DNA of 64,000 bases. Origin: Sphingobacteriales bacterium (GTDB lineage: Bacteria; Bacteroidota; Bacteroidia; Chitinophagales; UBA2359). Location of the stretch: positions 411,597 through 475,596 of the forward strand of contig JADJTE010000005.1 in NCBI GenBank assembly GCA_016711295.1, written 5' to 3'. Positions 34,138 to 43,741 of the stretch are shown here, piece after piece. The stretch's first letter is position 1. Each line of letters starts with the position of its first letter. The notes beneath the pieces were generated by a model that saw only the letters and a program-made list of their open reading frames with translations, searched no databases and was not told the DNA's origin. The position numbers and the translations under genes were made by a program.

Positions 34138-34995
34138 ATGAAAATTATCGAATGTCCGCGCGATGCGATGCAAGGCATACACACGCATATCCCGACCCGT
34201 CAAAAAATAGCTTATATCAACGCTTTGTTGCGCGTTGGGTTCGATACGATTGATTTTGGCAGTTTCGTATCGCCCAAAGTGATTCCACAGATGGAAGATA
34301 CGCGCCGTGTGGTGCGGCAATTAGACCTAAGCGATACCGATACCCAATTGCTCGCTATTGTTGCCAACGAACGTGGAGCCGTCGAGGCTTCGGGCTTTGA
34401 GCAAATACATTATTTGGGCTTCCCGTTTTCGGTGTCCGAAACTTTCCAACGCCGCAATACCAATATCACCCAAGAGCAAGCCTTTGGGTTAGTGCAAGAT
34501 ATATACAATTTATGCTTGCAAAAAGACAAGGAGTTGGTCGTTTATTTGTCCATGGGTTTTGGCAATCCCTACGGCGACGTGTGGGACCCCGCCATCGTAG
34601 AACACTGGACAGACCGCTTGGTGAGCGCAGGTATTGGTATCATTTCTGTTGCCGATACAGTAGGTATAGCGCAGCCCAAACAGATAGGAGATGTATTTGC
34701 CGACCTAACAAGTGCTTTTCCCGACATCGAATTTGGCGCACACCTGCATAGCGAGCCCCACAATTGGCAACCTAAGTTAGAAGCAGCATATCAAAACGGC
34801 TGCCACCGATTTGATGGTGCAATGCGTGGATACGGGGGGTGCCCCATGGCGCAAAACACGCTTGTAGGCAATATGGCGACCGAAAATATCGTGCGTTTTT
34901 TTGAAGAAGAACGCGCCGATTTTGTCATCGACCACGCTGCATTAGCCGAAGCGCAATTGCTTGCCAACGAAGTATTTGGCTTAGTATTGGCATGA
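34138..34995 (+). CDS. hydroxymethylglutaryl-CoA lyase-like enzyme
   Basis: The start at 34138 (MKIIECPRDAMQGIHTHIPT) is preferred over an upstream GTG that overlaps the promoter. DRE-TIM barrel motifs: PRDAMQG (the Arg-Asp pair that binds metal and substrate), GSFVSPKVIPQM, HLHSEPHN (HxH metal ligands) and the glycine loop RGYGGCPMAQN with the catalytic Cys. 285 residues, normal for bacterial lyases. The reaction is cleavage of HMG-CoA to acetyl-CoA and acetoacetate in leucine breakdown; related aldolases with other substrates cannot be excluded. No leucine-pathway genes are adjacent, but a mevalonate-type kinase lies just beyond the mosaic repeat. Confidence 0.87.
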   Translation: MKIIECPRDAMQGIHTHIPTRQKIAYINALLRVGFDTIDFGSFVSPKVIPQMEDTRRVVRQLDLSDTDTQLLAIVANERGAVEASGFEQIHYLGFPFSVSETFQRRNTNITQEQAFGLVQDIYNLCLQKDKELVVYLSMGFGNPYGDVWDPAIVEHWTDRLVSAGIGIISVADTVGIAQPKQIGDVFADLTSAFPDIEFGAHLHSEPHNWQPKLEAAYQNGCHRFDGAMRGYGGCPMAQNTLVGNMATENIVRFFEEERADFVIDHAALAEAQLLANEVFGLVLA

Positions 34996-35090
34996 GTATG
35001 CTTGTCTAATTTTTTAATTTTGAGTATTAACTCTTTATACGGCGCATCCATTTTCAAGGGCTTGGGCAAATAGAAATGGCTACGCGAAAC

Positions 35091-35380
35091 TAATGGTCTG
35101 ATTTCTAATTTTGAGCAAAAAAATAGCGGGAGCATCTGGCTCGTGCCCTTGCTACAATTTATAACACAGACCATTGGGATATCACCCCTACGGGGTTTTT
35201 GTTGCTATGCTGTCTTTATTTTCTATTAGGATGTCGCCCCGAAGGGGCTTATAAAACGGTCTTTCTATTAGTGGTTTCTAATTTTGAGCAAAAAAATAAC
35301 GGAAGCATCTTGCTTATGCCCTTGCTACAAAGCAGCATTGAGCAAAATTTGTTACCGAAGTTTAAAACACAGACCAATAG
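35091..35380 (-). repeat. mosaic repeat cluster (family M2) in order A-B-A, uninterrupted
   Basis: Read on the minus strand: an A module (35380-35268) with GTTTTAAACTTCGGTAACAA and GAGCAAAATTAG-type phrases; a B module with hairpins CCCC-TTC-GGGG at 35237 and CCCC-GTA-GGGG at 35185 (52 bp apart); and a second A module (35175-35092). It is the empty-site counterpart of 14353-14919, where a 267-bp element interrupts the same TTTCGG position. It lies between convergent genes. The rest of the 34996-35436 gap shows no gene. Confidence 0.8.
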
Positions 35381-35436
35381 TTACCTATACATTATATTAG
35401 CGACAAACTGTACGGGTTGGAAGCGCGACGAGCGTT

Positions 35437-36498
35437 TTATAGCCCTATCCAACCTAATACGAAGCCGCCGCCGCCCGCGCCACAGAGTTTCAGGGAATAG
35501 GTGCCGCTTTGTTTGCCCTGTTGCCATTGCTGGCGCAGCGCACCAGTTGGGATAAGAGCAGAAAAGTGTTGGTATTGAAAATCGGACAATTGCTGCCATG
35601 CTGTATTGAGTAGGGCATAGTCTTGTGCGAGGTAGGCGGCAATGCAGCGGCGATTGAGAGCGGTTAGTTCTTGTTTGCACAGTGCGGCGAAGTCGGGTTC
35701 GTTGTGCAAACGATGGCAGAATGCTTGGACCAAAGGCGCAGTTTGGCGGGGCGAGCCGCTATCGTACAGAAAAATAGATGCTTGGTGAGTTGGCTGGCTG
35801 CACGGGGCGGCTGTTAGTTGTGTTAAATCGGTATTAGGTTTGACTATGCTACACGCCATACGAGATGTTTGTAGGTGGGGCAAGGGCAATACGTCATTGG
35901 CGTTCAGCAATAAGGGGCAGCCCAGATACGACACCATGGGGTCTATACCCGAACTGCTGCCGTGAAAATATGCCTCGATAAATGCCAAGTGCCGGCGCAG
36001 GTTTGCGCCCACCTGCCACTCGATAGATGTAGTAGGAGGCGACGCAATGGGAGTAGGGTGTGTTAGTGGGGCGAGCAAGGCAGCCCAATGGCTTTGGCTC
36101 TGGTGGGCAGCATAAGCGGCGGTGAGTTCGGATAGTGATATGCTTATTTTGTCGCGTACATAGCGGTCGTAGAGCAAGGCTGTTACTGCTCCCGAACTGC
36201 CCAAACCGTAGCCTTGCGGTATATCAGAGGCACAATAGCCGCCGCTTTGCACATCGCGCACCAAGGCACTTAGGTCGGCATCAAAGGGCAAGGTGCCTCC
36301 TTCTTGGTGGCTTCGTAGGTATTGTGCCAAGCCCAGAAGTGCTGTCTGCGATTGTATTATGTGCGGAGCGCGGCGCACCGTAGGTTGGGAATGTTGCCAA
36401 ATAACGCTTCGGTCGGGGTAGGGGATAGCCAGACCCTCGCCGCCACAGAGCAGAGCATATTCGCCAAAGAGCAATATTTTTGCCGAAAATCGGGGCAT
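35437..36498 (-). CDS. GHMP kinase, mevalonate kinase-like
   Basis: 353 residues, intact. GHMP motifs in order: FSAKILLFGEYALLCGG (motif 1), QGYGLGSSGAVTALLYD (ATP-binding motif 2, near residue 95), HGSSSGIDPMVSYLG (conserved Ser/Asp region) and LKLCGAGGGGFVLGW (motif 3 at the C-terminus). This matches the Bacteroidota kinases annotated as mevalonate kinase or GYDIA-type GHMP kinase. The reaction inferred is ATP-dependent phosphorylation of mevalonate in isoprenoid synthesis; phosphomevalonate or another alcohol is possible. It begins 4 bp after the YitT gene stop, implying co-transcription. Confidence 0.85.
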   Translation of the reverse strand: MPRFSAKILLFGEYALLCGGEGLAIPYPDRSVIWQHSQPTVRRAPHIIQSQTALLGLAQYLRSHQEGGTLPFDADLSALVRDVQSGGYCASDIPQGYGLGSSGAVTALLYDRYVRDKISISLSELTAAYAAHQSQSHWAALLAPLTHPTPIASPPTTSIEWQVGANLRRHLAFIEAYFHGSSSGIDPMVSYLGCPLLLNANDVLPLPHLQTSRMACSIVKPNTDLTQLTAAPCSQPTHQASIFLYDSGSPRQTAPLVQAFCHRLHNEPDFAALCKQELTALNRRCIAAYLAQDYALLNTAWQQLSDFQYQHFSALIPTGALRQQWQQGKQSGTYSLKLCGAGGGGFVLGWIGL

Positions 36499-36502
36499 GG
36501 GC

Positions 36503-37369
36503 TTAGTGTAGAGGGCGTTTTTTAATCATGCCGCCTTTGGTTTCTTTGATAGGATGCTGTAGGACAAAGGCGACGGGGTCTATATTTTCGATTTCGTTTA
36601 GCAGTGCTGTTACCTCGAGGCGCGTGACGACACAAAACAAGATAGAACGCTCATTGGCTATCTCACCCTGTTTGCCATAGCCCGATTCGCCTTTATAAAC
36701 CGTAATACCGCGGTTCATTTGATAGACGATATGCTGGCGAATCGCCTCTGCTTGGTGCGATATAATAGTTACGCCCAAATACTCTTCGATACCATTGAGC
36801 AAGAACTCGACTGTTTTGGAAGCAGCGAGATAGGTGAGCATAGAGTATAGGGCTGTTTCGATATCGAGCAATAAAGCAGCTACCAGAAACAAAGTGCTGT
36901 TGAACAGCACGATGACATCGCTTACTGTGAGGCTGGTATGGCGGCTGATATAGACTGCCAATACTTCTGTGCCGTCGATGACGGCTCCGCCCCGCATAGC
37001 CAATCCGATGCCAGTACCCAAAAAGAAGCCACCAAAAACGGCAATGAGCAATTTGTCTTCTGTAATGACGGGTAAGGTCAGGAAGTGCACAACTATAGCC
37101 AAGAGAGAAATGGCTAAGGTACTTTTTATGGCGAATGAAATAGATATTTGGTGCGACCCCAGCCAAATAAATGGTGCGTTGATGGCTACAATAAATATCG
37201 ATACATCAATATTGGTGAGTAGGTTGCAGAGTAGCGATATACCCGTAACGCCGCCATCTAAAAAGCCATTGGGCAATAAAAAGCCTTTTAGTCCAATGCT
37301 GGCAGCGGCTACGCCCATGGTAATGAGGCATACAGATTTGATTATATCTTTTGCACGGTTTGCAGGCAT
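36503..37369 (-). CDS. YitT family membrane protein (DUF2179 C-terminus)
   Basis: 288 residues, intact. Five to six hydrophobic segments span residues ~10-190 (IKSVCLITMGVAAASIGLKG, LLIAVFGGFFLGTGIGLAMR), with the GGVTGISLL and GTEVLA phrases common in YitT. The C-terminal DUF2179 domain holds GITVYKGESGYGKQGE and VVTRLEVTALLNEIENIDP. The function is unknown; transport is often suggested. It is first in a pair with the GHMP kinase. Confidence 0.9.
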   Translation of the reverse strand: MPANRAKDIIKSVCLITMGVAAASIGLKGFLLPNGFLDGGVTGISLLCNLLTNIDVSIFIVAINAPFIWLGSHQISISFAIKSTLAISLLAIVVHFLTLPVITEDKLLIAVFGGFFLGTGIGLAMRGGAVIDGTEVLAVYISRHTSLTVSDVIVLFNSTLFLVAALLLDIETALYSMLTYLAASKTVEFLLNGIEEYLGVTIISHQAEAIRQHIVYQMNRGITVYKGESGYGKQGEIANERSILFCVVTRLEVTALLNEIENIDPVAFVLQHPIKETKGGMIKKRPLH

Positions 37370-37578
37370 AATGTAGTATTCTCGTTTTTTTTAAATCATG
37401 ACTAAATTTTTATCTTTTAAGATGGTATTGTTCGCATTTTCAAGCGTTTAGACAAACGAGGGCGGATATACAAAACTAAACCTCTGAAATGTCATTTAGA
37501 TAGCAGGGGGTAAAATTTGGCGGAATTAGCATTGAGGTCAGTTCTGGGCTATTTTTGGTGTATGCTTTTGGAGATTGC

Positions 37579-38970
37579 CTATTTTTGTCCGCCACCCAAG
37601 GCTCGATATAGATTTACGGTTGCTTGTAATTGCTGTAATCTATCATTTACTTTTCCTAACTCTGCACCGAGCAAACTTTGTTTGGCGATAATCACTTCGT
37701 TATAATTGGCAAATCCATTTTTTAGCAGTTCTTCGGTATACTCGACAGATTTTTGCAGGGCAGTCATTTGCTGGCTGCGGTATTCCATTTTTTCTAAGGC
37801 GGTTTGGTGTAGATAGAGCGCATTAGAAACTTCTTGCCCTGCGGTAAGTAATGTATTTTGGAAATTGAGTAAAGCGATTTGCTGCCCTGCTTCGGCAACT
37901 TTTAAGTTTGTTTTGTTTAGTTTGCGATTGAATATGGGTTGCACTAAACTTGCGCCAATACTTGCTGCAAATGAAACGGGGTTTAGAAAATTGCTAAGGC
38001 TTAGGCTGTTTAGACCTGCTGAACTGGTAATATTGAGGGTAGGATAAAAGGCTGTGCGGGCAATATTGGTTAATTCAAAGGTGTTTCTATAGGCATATTC
38101 GGCTTGCACTACGTCGGGTCTGTTTGCTAATAGCTGTGCGGGAATACCCGTTTGCAGGCTGTCGTAGCTCAATTGCTTGTCTAAACTACCTCTTATAATT
38201 TCTCCGGCGGGTCGGGCTAATAATACGCTCAGAAGGTTTTCGACTTCGCGTATCTGTCGTTTTATATCGGGTATAGTTACTTGTGCGGCATGTCGTTGGG
38301 CTTCGCTTTGTACTACTGCGGCTTCGGTTACTCGTGCCGATTGTTTTAGAGCTTTCATCGTAGCAACGGTTTTGTCCCAATTATCTACGGTTTGGGTTGT
38401 AATAAGCAATTGCTTATCAAGTGCCAGTAATAAGTAATAATTATTGGCAATAGAACTGACCAAATTAGTTTGAATGACTTTTGCGGCGGCATCTGTTTGC
38501 AGCCAAGCAGCGAGGTTTGCCTTTCTATTGCTTTTTAATCTGCCCCATATATCTGCCTCCCACGCGCTTGATACGCCTAATTGGTATTGTATTCTGTTGG
38601 ATTGGAAACCAAAACTCTGGGCTTCGGGTAATTTAGAAGCCGTAATGCCGAAATTTCCGCTTAGAGTAGGATAAAAAGCGGCTTTGGTTTGGTGATAAAG
38701 TGCTTCTGCTTGGGTAATTCTTATGTAGGCTGTTTTGATGTTTAGGTTATTGTTTAGCCCTTCTTCAATTAAGTGCTGCAAGATGGTATCTCTGAAAATT
38801 TCTGTGTACGGGAGTTGGGCAATCGCAATAGTGTCGCTATTGCTTTGCCCTCGATAATTTTCTGTGGTGGGTATAGTTGGTTTTTGATAGGGCTGAATGA
38901 CGTTACAAGATGCCGAAACAATGAGTATCATTGCAATGAGTACGGCATTTATTTTAAATGAATAGCTCAT
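37579..38970 (-). CDS. RND efflux outer-membrane factor (TolC/OprM-like lipoprotein)
   Basis: 463 residues, intact. Signal peptide with lipobox (AMILIVSASC), then the OprM-type start NVIQPYQKPTIPTTENYRG. Two outer-membrane-factor repeats: ILQHLIEEGLNNNLNIKTAY opens the first and ANRPDVVQAEYAYRNTFEL the second. Long helices and a C-terminal helix (YTEELLKNGFANYNEVIIAK) are typical. It forms the trimeric exit duct for the pump encoded 24 bp upstream. It is the last gene of the operon MFP, RND, OMF. Confidence 0.93.
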   Translation of the reverse strand: MSYSFKINAVLIAMILIVSASCNVIQPYQKPTIPTTENYRGQSNSDTIAIAQLPYTEIFRDTILQHLIEEGLNNNLNIKTAYIRITQAEALYHQTKAAFYPTLSGNFGITASKLPEAQSFGFQSNRIQYQLGVSSAWEADIWGRLKSNRKANLAAWLQTDAAAKVIQTNLVSSIANNYYLLLALDKQLLITTQTVDNWDKTVATMKALKQSARVTEAAVVQSEAQRHAAQVTIPDIKRQIREVENLLSVLLARPAGEIIRGSLDKQLSYDSLQTGIPAQLLANRPDVVQAEYAYRNTFELTNIARTAFYPTLNITSSAGLNSLSLSNFLNPVSFAASIGASLVQPIFNRKLNKTNLKVAEAGQQIALLNFQNTLLTAGQEVSNALYLHQTALEKMEYRSQQMTALQKSVEYTEELLKNGFANYNEVIIAKQSLLGAELGKVNDRLQQLQATVNLYRALGGGQK

Positions 38971-38994
38971 GTTTTTTTGAAAATGGGTATAATT

Positions 38995-41900
38995 TTATGG
39001 GACGGTATTTCCCGTGGTGATTGCTTGATTACTACCTGTTATTTTTTCGTGTATAGCTTGGAAAACGACAAATAATGTTGGAATGACAAAAACGCCAAAT
39101 ACAGTGCCAATGAGCATTCCGCCAATAGCTGCTGTGCCGATAGCGCGATTGCCTATGGCACCTGCGCCAGACGCAAACATCAATGGGAGCAACCCAAAAA
39201 TAAGGGCAAACGAAGTCATTAAGATGGGGCGTAGCCTTGCCCCAGCCCCTTCGACGGCGGCTTGTCTGAGGGGCATTCCCTTTCTTCTGCGCTCTACCGC
39301 AAATTCGACAATTAGAATGGCGTTTTTTGCCAACAATCCTACGAGCATTATCAATGTGATTTGGACATAGATATTATTAGTGACACCAAACAGCCAAGCA
39401 AAGCAAAAAGCACCCGCCAAGCCCATAGGCAACGAGAGCAAGACTGCCAGCGGAAGGATATAGCTTTCGTATTGGGCGGCTAACAAGAAGAATACAAAAA
39501 TAATAACAAGTAAAAATATGAATCCTGTTTGCGAGCCTGATGATATTTCCTCTTTTGATATGCCCGAAAATTCATAGCCATATCCCGTAGGCAAAACCTG
39601 TGCCGCTACTTCTTGTACGGCTCTAATGGCATCGCCCGAGCTATAACCTACTTTTGGCGACCCATTAATGGCAATAGAAGTAAAAAGATTAAAGCGGGTG
39701 ATAGTAGGAGGTCCATATACTTTTTTCAGGGTAATAAAACTGGTAATAGGAGCCATAGTACCCGCCGCATTTCTTACATAGATTTTGCTTAGACCTTCGG
39801 GGTTTGCTCTGTATTGCGACTCTGCCTGCACCATTACCCGAAACTGTTTCCCGAAATTATTAAAATCTGATGCGTACAAACCACCATAATAACCTTGTAG
39901 CGTACCTAATATATTATTGACAGAAAGCCCCGCTCCTTTTGCCTTAGCTATATCGACAGTTATTTCGTATTGAGGGAAATTGGGGTCAAAAGAGGTCGAG
40001 GCAAATTGTATTTCGGGGCGTTTGTTGAGGGCAGCCAAAAAATCGGTACTAACTTTTGAAAATTGGAGTATGTCGCCGCCTGTTTTATCTTGTAATTGAA
40101 ATTCAAATCCACCCGTAAGGCTAAACCCAGGAAGGGTTGGCGGCGAAAAAAACAATATCCTTGCATCTCTGATATTACTTGTCTTTGCCCGCAGTTTGCC
40201 TATGATGGCTTTTATTTCTTGGTCTTTATTTTTTCTCTCATCCCAGTGTTTTAGCCGAGTGAATGACATGCCATAATTGCTACCTGCACCACTCATCATG
40301 CTTCTACCTGCTACGTACAAAAAACTGCTTATTTCGGGAATTTCACGCGCTATTTTTTCTAATTCTCTCATTATTTCCGTAGTGCGTTCCATCGAAGCGG
40401 AGGGAGGCAATTTTATATCGCCGATAATTGTTCCTAAATCCTCGTTAGGCACAAAATCTTTGGGTGTTGTTTTTTGGAGCATAAAAAACAAGCCACTGAA
40501 CAAGGCAATAACGAGAAATGCTATGGGCCATTTACGAATTAAAAAAGAAATAGATTGTTTATAACGATTAGTAATCGATTTAAACGCAACATTAAAACCG
40601 GAGTGGAAACGACTGAGCAGCCCTTTTTTGCTATGTTTTGTCTCATCGTGTGGCTTTAACAGGAGTACGCAAAGCACGGGACTTAGGGTTAGGGCGTTAA
40701 TGGCAGATAAAATAATAGCAATAGCCAAGGTTAGACCGAACTGTTTATAGAAAACACCCGCCGAACCTGTAATAAAGCTAACGGGAACAAATACTGCCGC
40801 CATTATTAAAGTAATAGAAACGATTGCCCCTGTTATTTCGTCCATAGCATCTAAGGTTGCCTTGCGCGAGGATTGATACCCTTCGTCTAATTTGGCATGG
40901 ACAGCTTCTACCACGACAATAGCATCATCTACTACAATACCGATTGCCAGCACAAGGGCAAACAGCGTGAGTAGGTTAATGGTAAAACCGAATAAACTTA
41001 GAAAGAAAAATGTGCCGATAATAGCAACCGGAACCGAAATTGCCGGGATTAGGGTCGAACGCCAATCTTGTAAAAATAAAAATACGACAATAAACACCAA
41101 TATAAATGCCTCGATAAGTGTGACGATTACCTTTTTGATAGAGGCATTTAAGAAATCGATGGCATTGATAAAATTTTGCGTTTTAATTCCCGTTGGAAAA
41201 TTTTTTGCTACCTCTTCCAATGCTTTCAAACTTCCTTCGATAACTTCTTGGGCATTAGAGCCTGCTGTTTGGGCAATAGCGAGTGCCACAGAGGGTTTGC
41301 CGTTTGCTTCGGCGATACTCGAATATGACAATGCGCCCATTTCTATTTTTGCCACGTCTTTCAAGCGCAGTACTTGGCTGTTATTGTCTGAACGTATAAT
41401 GATGTCGCCAAATTCAGCTTCGTTTTTCAATTTTCCTTTATACTTAATGGTATATTGAAAAGATTGTTTTCCCAATTCGCCAAATTGCCCAGGTGCTGCT
41501 TCTATATTTTGTTCTTGTAATGCGGCACTAATATCGGCAGGCACTAAGCCATGAGTCGCCATTACGTCGGGGTGTAGCCAAATGCGCATCGAATAATCCA
41601 TTTGGCTGAAAATAGTAACATCGCCCACGCCATTTACCCGCTTTAGTTGAGGTACTAAATTGATATTGGCATAATTCTGCAAAAATGTTTGGTCGTAGGA
41701 AGGGTTATCGCTATACAAAGAAAATATCAATACGTTGCTGCTTTGCCGCTTAGTAACAGTAACACCCGCCCTTGTAACCTCTTGTGGCAATAAGGGCGTA
41801 GCCCTTGCTACGCGGTTTTGCACATTGACGGCAGCGAGGTCGGCATTGGTGCCTAATTTAAAATTGATAGTAATGGTGGCTGCACCGTTATTGCTGGCAG

Positions 41901-42141
41901 TAGACGTGAGGTACGACATATTCTCAACGCCATTTATCTGCTCTTCCAAAGGCACAATCACGCTCTTTAGCATCACGTCGGCATTGGCACCTGGATAGGA
42001 TGCCGAGACCGAAATAGTTGGCGGTGCAATTTCGGGATATTGCGATATAGGTAAAGTTTGTAAGCCTAAAATACCGAGTACCACTATAAGTATAGATATT
42101 ACAGTAGATAATACAGGTCGTTCTATAAATCGTTTAAACAT
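38995..42141 (-). CDS. RND multidrug efflux permease (HAE1/AcrB type)
   Basis: 1,048 residues, intact. Starts MFKRFIERPVLSTVISILIV, the usual HAE1 opening, with 12 predicted membrane segments in two halves and large periplasmic loops (PISQYPEIAPPTISVSASYP; NGVGDVTIF). TM4 carries the proton-relay aspartates in LVLAIGIVVDDAIVVVEAVH, and TM10 the Lys-type region (VGLLAKNAILIVEFAVERR). The pump exports drugs, dyes or bile-type compounds using the proton gradient; the substrates cannot be predicted. The operon is complete with adaptor and outer-membrane factor, and no regulator gene is adjacent. Confidence 0.95.
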   Translation of the reverse strand: MFKRFIERPVLSTVISILIVVLGILGLQTLPISQYPEIAPPTISVSASYPGANADVMLKSVIVPLEEQINGVENMSYLTSTASNNGAATITINFKLGTNADLAAVNVQNRVARATPLLPQEVTRAGVTVTKRQSSNVLIFSLYSDNPSYDQTFLQNYANINLVPQLKRVNGVGDVTIFSQMDYSMRIWLHPDVMATHGLVPADISAALQEQNIEAAPGQFGELGKQSFQYTIKYKGKLKNEAEFGDIIIRSDNNSQVLRLKDVAKIEMGALSYSSIAEANGKPSVALAIAQTAGSNAQEVIEGSLKALEEVAKNFPTGIKTQNFINAIDFLNASIKKVIVTLIEAFILVFIVVFLFLQDWRSTLIPAISVPVAIIGTFFFLSLFGFTINLLTLFALVLAIGIVVDDAIVVVEAVHAKLDEGYQSSRKATLDAMDEITGAIVSITLIMAAVFVPVSFITGSAGVFYKQFGLTLAIAIILSAINALTLSPVLCVLLLKPHDETKHSKKGLLSRFHSGFNVAFKSITNRYKQSISFLIRKWPIAFLVIALFSGLFFMLQKTTPKDFVPNEDLGTIIGDIKLPPSASMERTTEIMRELEKIAREIPEISSFLYVAGRSMMSGAGSNYGMSFTRLKHWDERKNKDQEIKAIIGKLRAKTSNIRDARILFFSPPTLPGFSLTGGFEFQLQDKTGGDILQFSKVSTDFLAALNKRPEIQFASTSFDPNFPQYEITVDIAKAKGAGLSVNNILGTLQGYYGGLYASDFNNFGKQFRVMVQAESQYRANPEGLSKIYVRNAAGTMAPITSFITLKKVYGPPTITRFNLFTSIAINGSPKVGYSSGDAIRAVQEVAAQVLPTGYGYEFSGISKEEISSGSQTGFIFLLVIIFVFFLLAAQYESYILPLAVLLSLPMGLAGAFCFAWLFGVTNNIYVQITLIMLVGLLAKNAILIVEFAVERRRKGMPLRQAAVEGAGARLRPILMTSFALIFGLLPLMFASGAGAIGNRAIGTAAIGGMLIGTVFGVFVIPTLFVVFQAIHEKITGSNQAITTGNTVP

Positions 42142-42176
42142 AGGACTCTTTTAGGAAATTTTCAAATTCAAATACA

Positions 42177-43339
42177 TTAAAATATTTTTTGATAAACACT
42201 ATCGGCATTTACCATTCGGGGCTTAATAGCGGTGCCATTTTTTAGAGTAGCCACCCCTTCAATTATGATTTTCTCGCCCTCGTGCAATCCGCTTTCTACT
42301 ACATAATTACTGCCATCGTTATTTTCCATTATGCTTATTTCGGTACTTCTTGCCGTATCTGCACTGTCTAACACATACACAAAATATTTGCCTTGCAATT
42401 CGTAGGTAGCTTTTTGCGGAATGATAAGAACGCTATCAATAGTTTGCGGAATCCGAACTGTACCCGTACTGCCACTTCGAATCATATTATTGGTGTTGGG
42501 AAAGTTTGCCCTTACACTAAACGAACCTATTTGGGTATTGATAATCCCACTTCCTTGCTCTAATTTCCCTTTTTTCGGAAATTCAACGCCATCGGCAAGC
42601 AATAAAGTAACTGGCGGCATACTGGATAATCGCTCTTTTGGTGTAGTCCCTGGTGTATTGCGCATAAATTGTAATGCTTGTTTTTCGTTGATAGAAAAAT
42701 AAGCATATATATTTTTTATATCCGAAACGGTAGTTAAGGCTTGTGCCATATTGCTGCTCACTAAACTTCCCATCTTAAAAGGAATAGCACCTATCACGCC
42801 ATTGACAGGGCTGGCAATGGTGGTATACCCCAAATTGGTTTTTGCATTCACTAATCTTGCTTGTGCTTGAGCCAAAGTAGCTTGCTTTGCTTGCAAAATG
42901 TATTGCCTGCTTTCAAGCTCATACTTACTAATAATATTTTTTTCTACCAATGGGCTTACTTTGCTTACCTCCATTTGGGCAGCCTGAACATCAGCCTCGG
43001 CTATTTTTATATTTGCTTGTGCAGTACGAACCTCCTGCTCATATTGGGGGCACTAATCCGAAACAAGGTTTGACCCTTGCTAACTACTGCACCTTCGTCC
43101 ACATAAATGGCATCGATATAACCATCTATTTTAGGGCGAATCTCTATGTTTTGCTGCCCCTGTATCGTTGCGGGATAATCCGAAAATAACGTTGTACTCC
43201 TGGGAGTAAGGGCCAAAACAGAATATTCTAATATGGGCGGTGGTGCTGCTGTTTGTGGGGCGGCATTTTTATCATTGCTTTGGCAGCCAATAATGCCAAC
43301 TAAGGAAAATAGGGCGGCAAGTTTTTGGATATAATTCAT
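42177..43339 (-). CDS. RND efflux periplasmic adaptor (MFP lipoprotein), one frameshift
   Basis: The start at 43339 gives a lipoprotein signal (LFSLVGIIGC). The barrel-sandwich part reads YPATIQGQQNIEIRPKIDGY and VDEGAVVSKGQTLFRISAP. A 1-nt loss in a C run near 43050 shifts the frame; the following coiled hairpin starts QYEQEVRTAQANIKIAEADV, and the rest (NLGYTTIASPVNGVIG, VVESGLHEGEKIIIEGVATL) is family-typical. Joined length ~387 residues. It bridges the inner-membrane pump and outer-membrane factor. First gene of the operon. Confidence 0.92.
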
Positions 43340-43476
43340 TTTTTAGGTATGATATTCTTTAAAAATGTTTATTTTTGTATCGATTGATGAAAAGTGAAAA
43401 TTGCAAAAAAGGTCATTGTCTTGTAATTTTATGTGCAAGATAAAAATGCAAGCATTGCCTCCTTGTTGTGCCCTTG

Positions 43477-43484
43477 CAAAGATA
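43477..43484 (-). promoter_or_regulatory. TAnnTTTG promoter element for the efflux operon
   Basis: The minus strand reads TATCTTTGC, matching the -7 consensus, ~138 nt before the adaptor ATG. The leader between is long enough to hold regulation, but no conserved structure was recognised. Confidence 0.55.
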
Positions 43485-43527
43485 CTAAGAAATGGAAAAA
43501 AGTCGAATGATTTTCAAAATTTCGAGG

Positions 43528-43554
43528 GCAAAAATTGAGCAGAGCAATTTTTGC
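43528..43554. terminator. perfect hairpin in the efflux-tmRNA gap
   Basis: GCAAAAATTG / CAATTTTTGC, a 10-bp perfect stem with a 7-nt loop. Just beyond it GCGTATTCGATACGC forms another small palindrome. Either could end read-through from the tmRNA side; no gene is seen between 43485 and 43741. Confidence 0.4.
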
Positions 43555-43646
43555 ATGGGTAAGCGTATTCGATACGCCAACAAGATATATGGCTATCTGC
43601 CTTCGATTTAATATTTTGTCTGTAAGGATACGGGAGCATGAAAAGC

Positions 43647-43690
43647 AATTTCCCTATTGCTATCCATATAGGAGTAGTAATAGGGAAATT
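43647..43690. terminator. 12-bp perfect hairpin downstream of tmRNA
   Basis: AATTTCCCTATT / AATAGGGAAATT with a 20-nt loop. It lies 52 bp past the tmRNA 3' end; a T-rich run (ATTTTTTAT) follows on the plus strand, GCTTTTC on the minus strand. Probably the tmRNA terminator. Confidence 0.55.
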
Positions 43691-43741
43691 ATTTTTTATC
43701 CATACAATTTGCAAAATCCTGATAATCAGGGCTATGCATTT

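Noticed and set aside
35199..35555. 118-codon open frame across the mosaic repeat
   Set aside because: It lies in repeat DNA and then antisense to the GHMP kinase; no family resemblance.
40892..41458. 188-codon frame opposite the RND permease
   Set aside because: Antisense to a conserved, intact gene; Ser/Thr/Ile-rich shadow composition.
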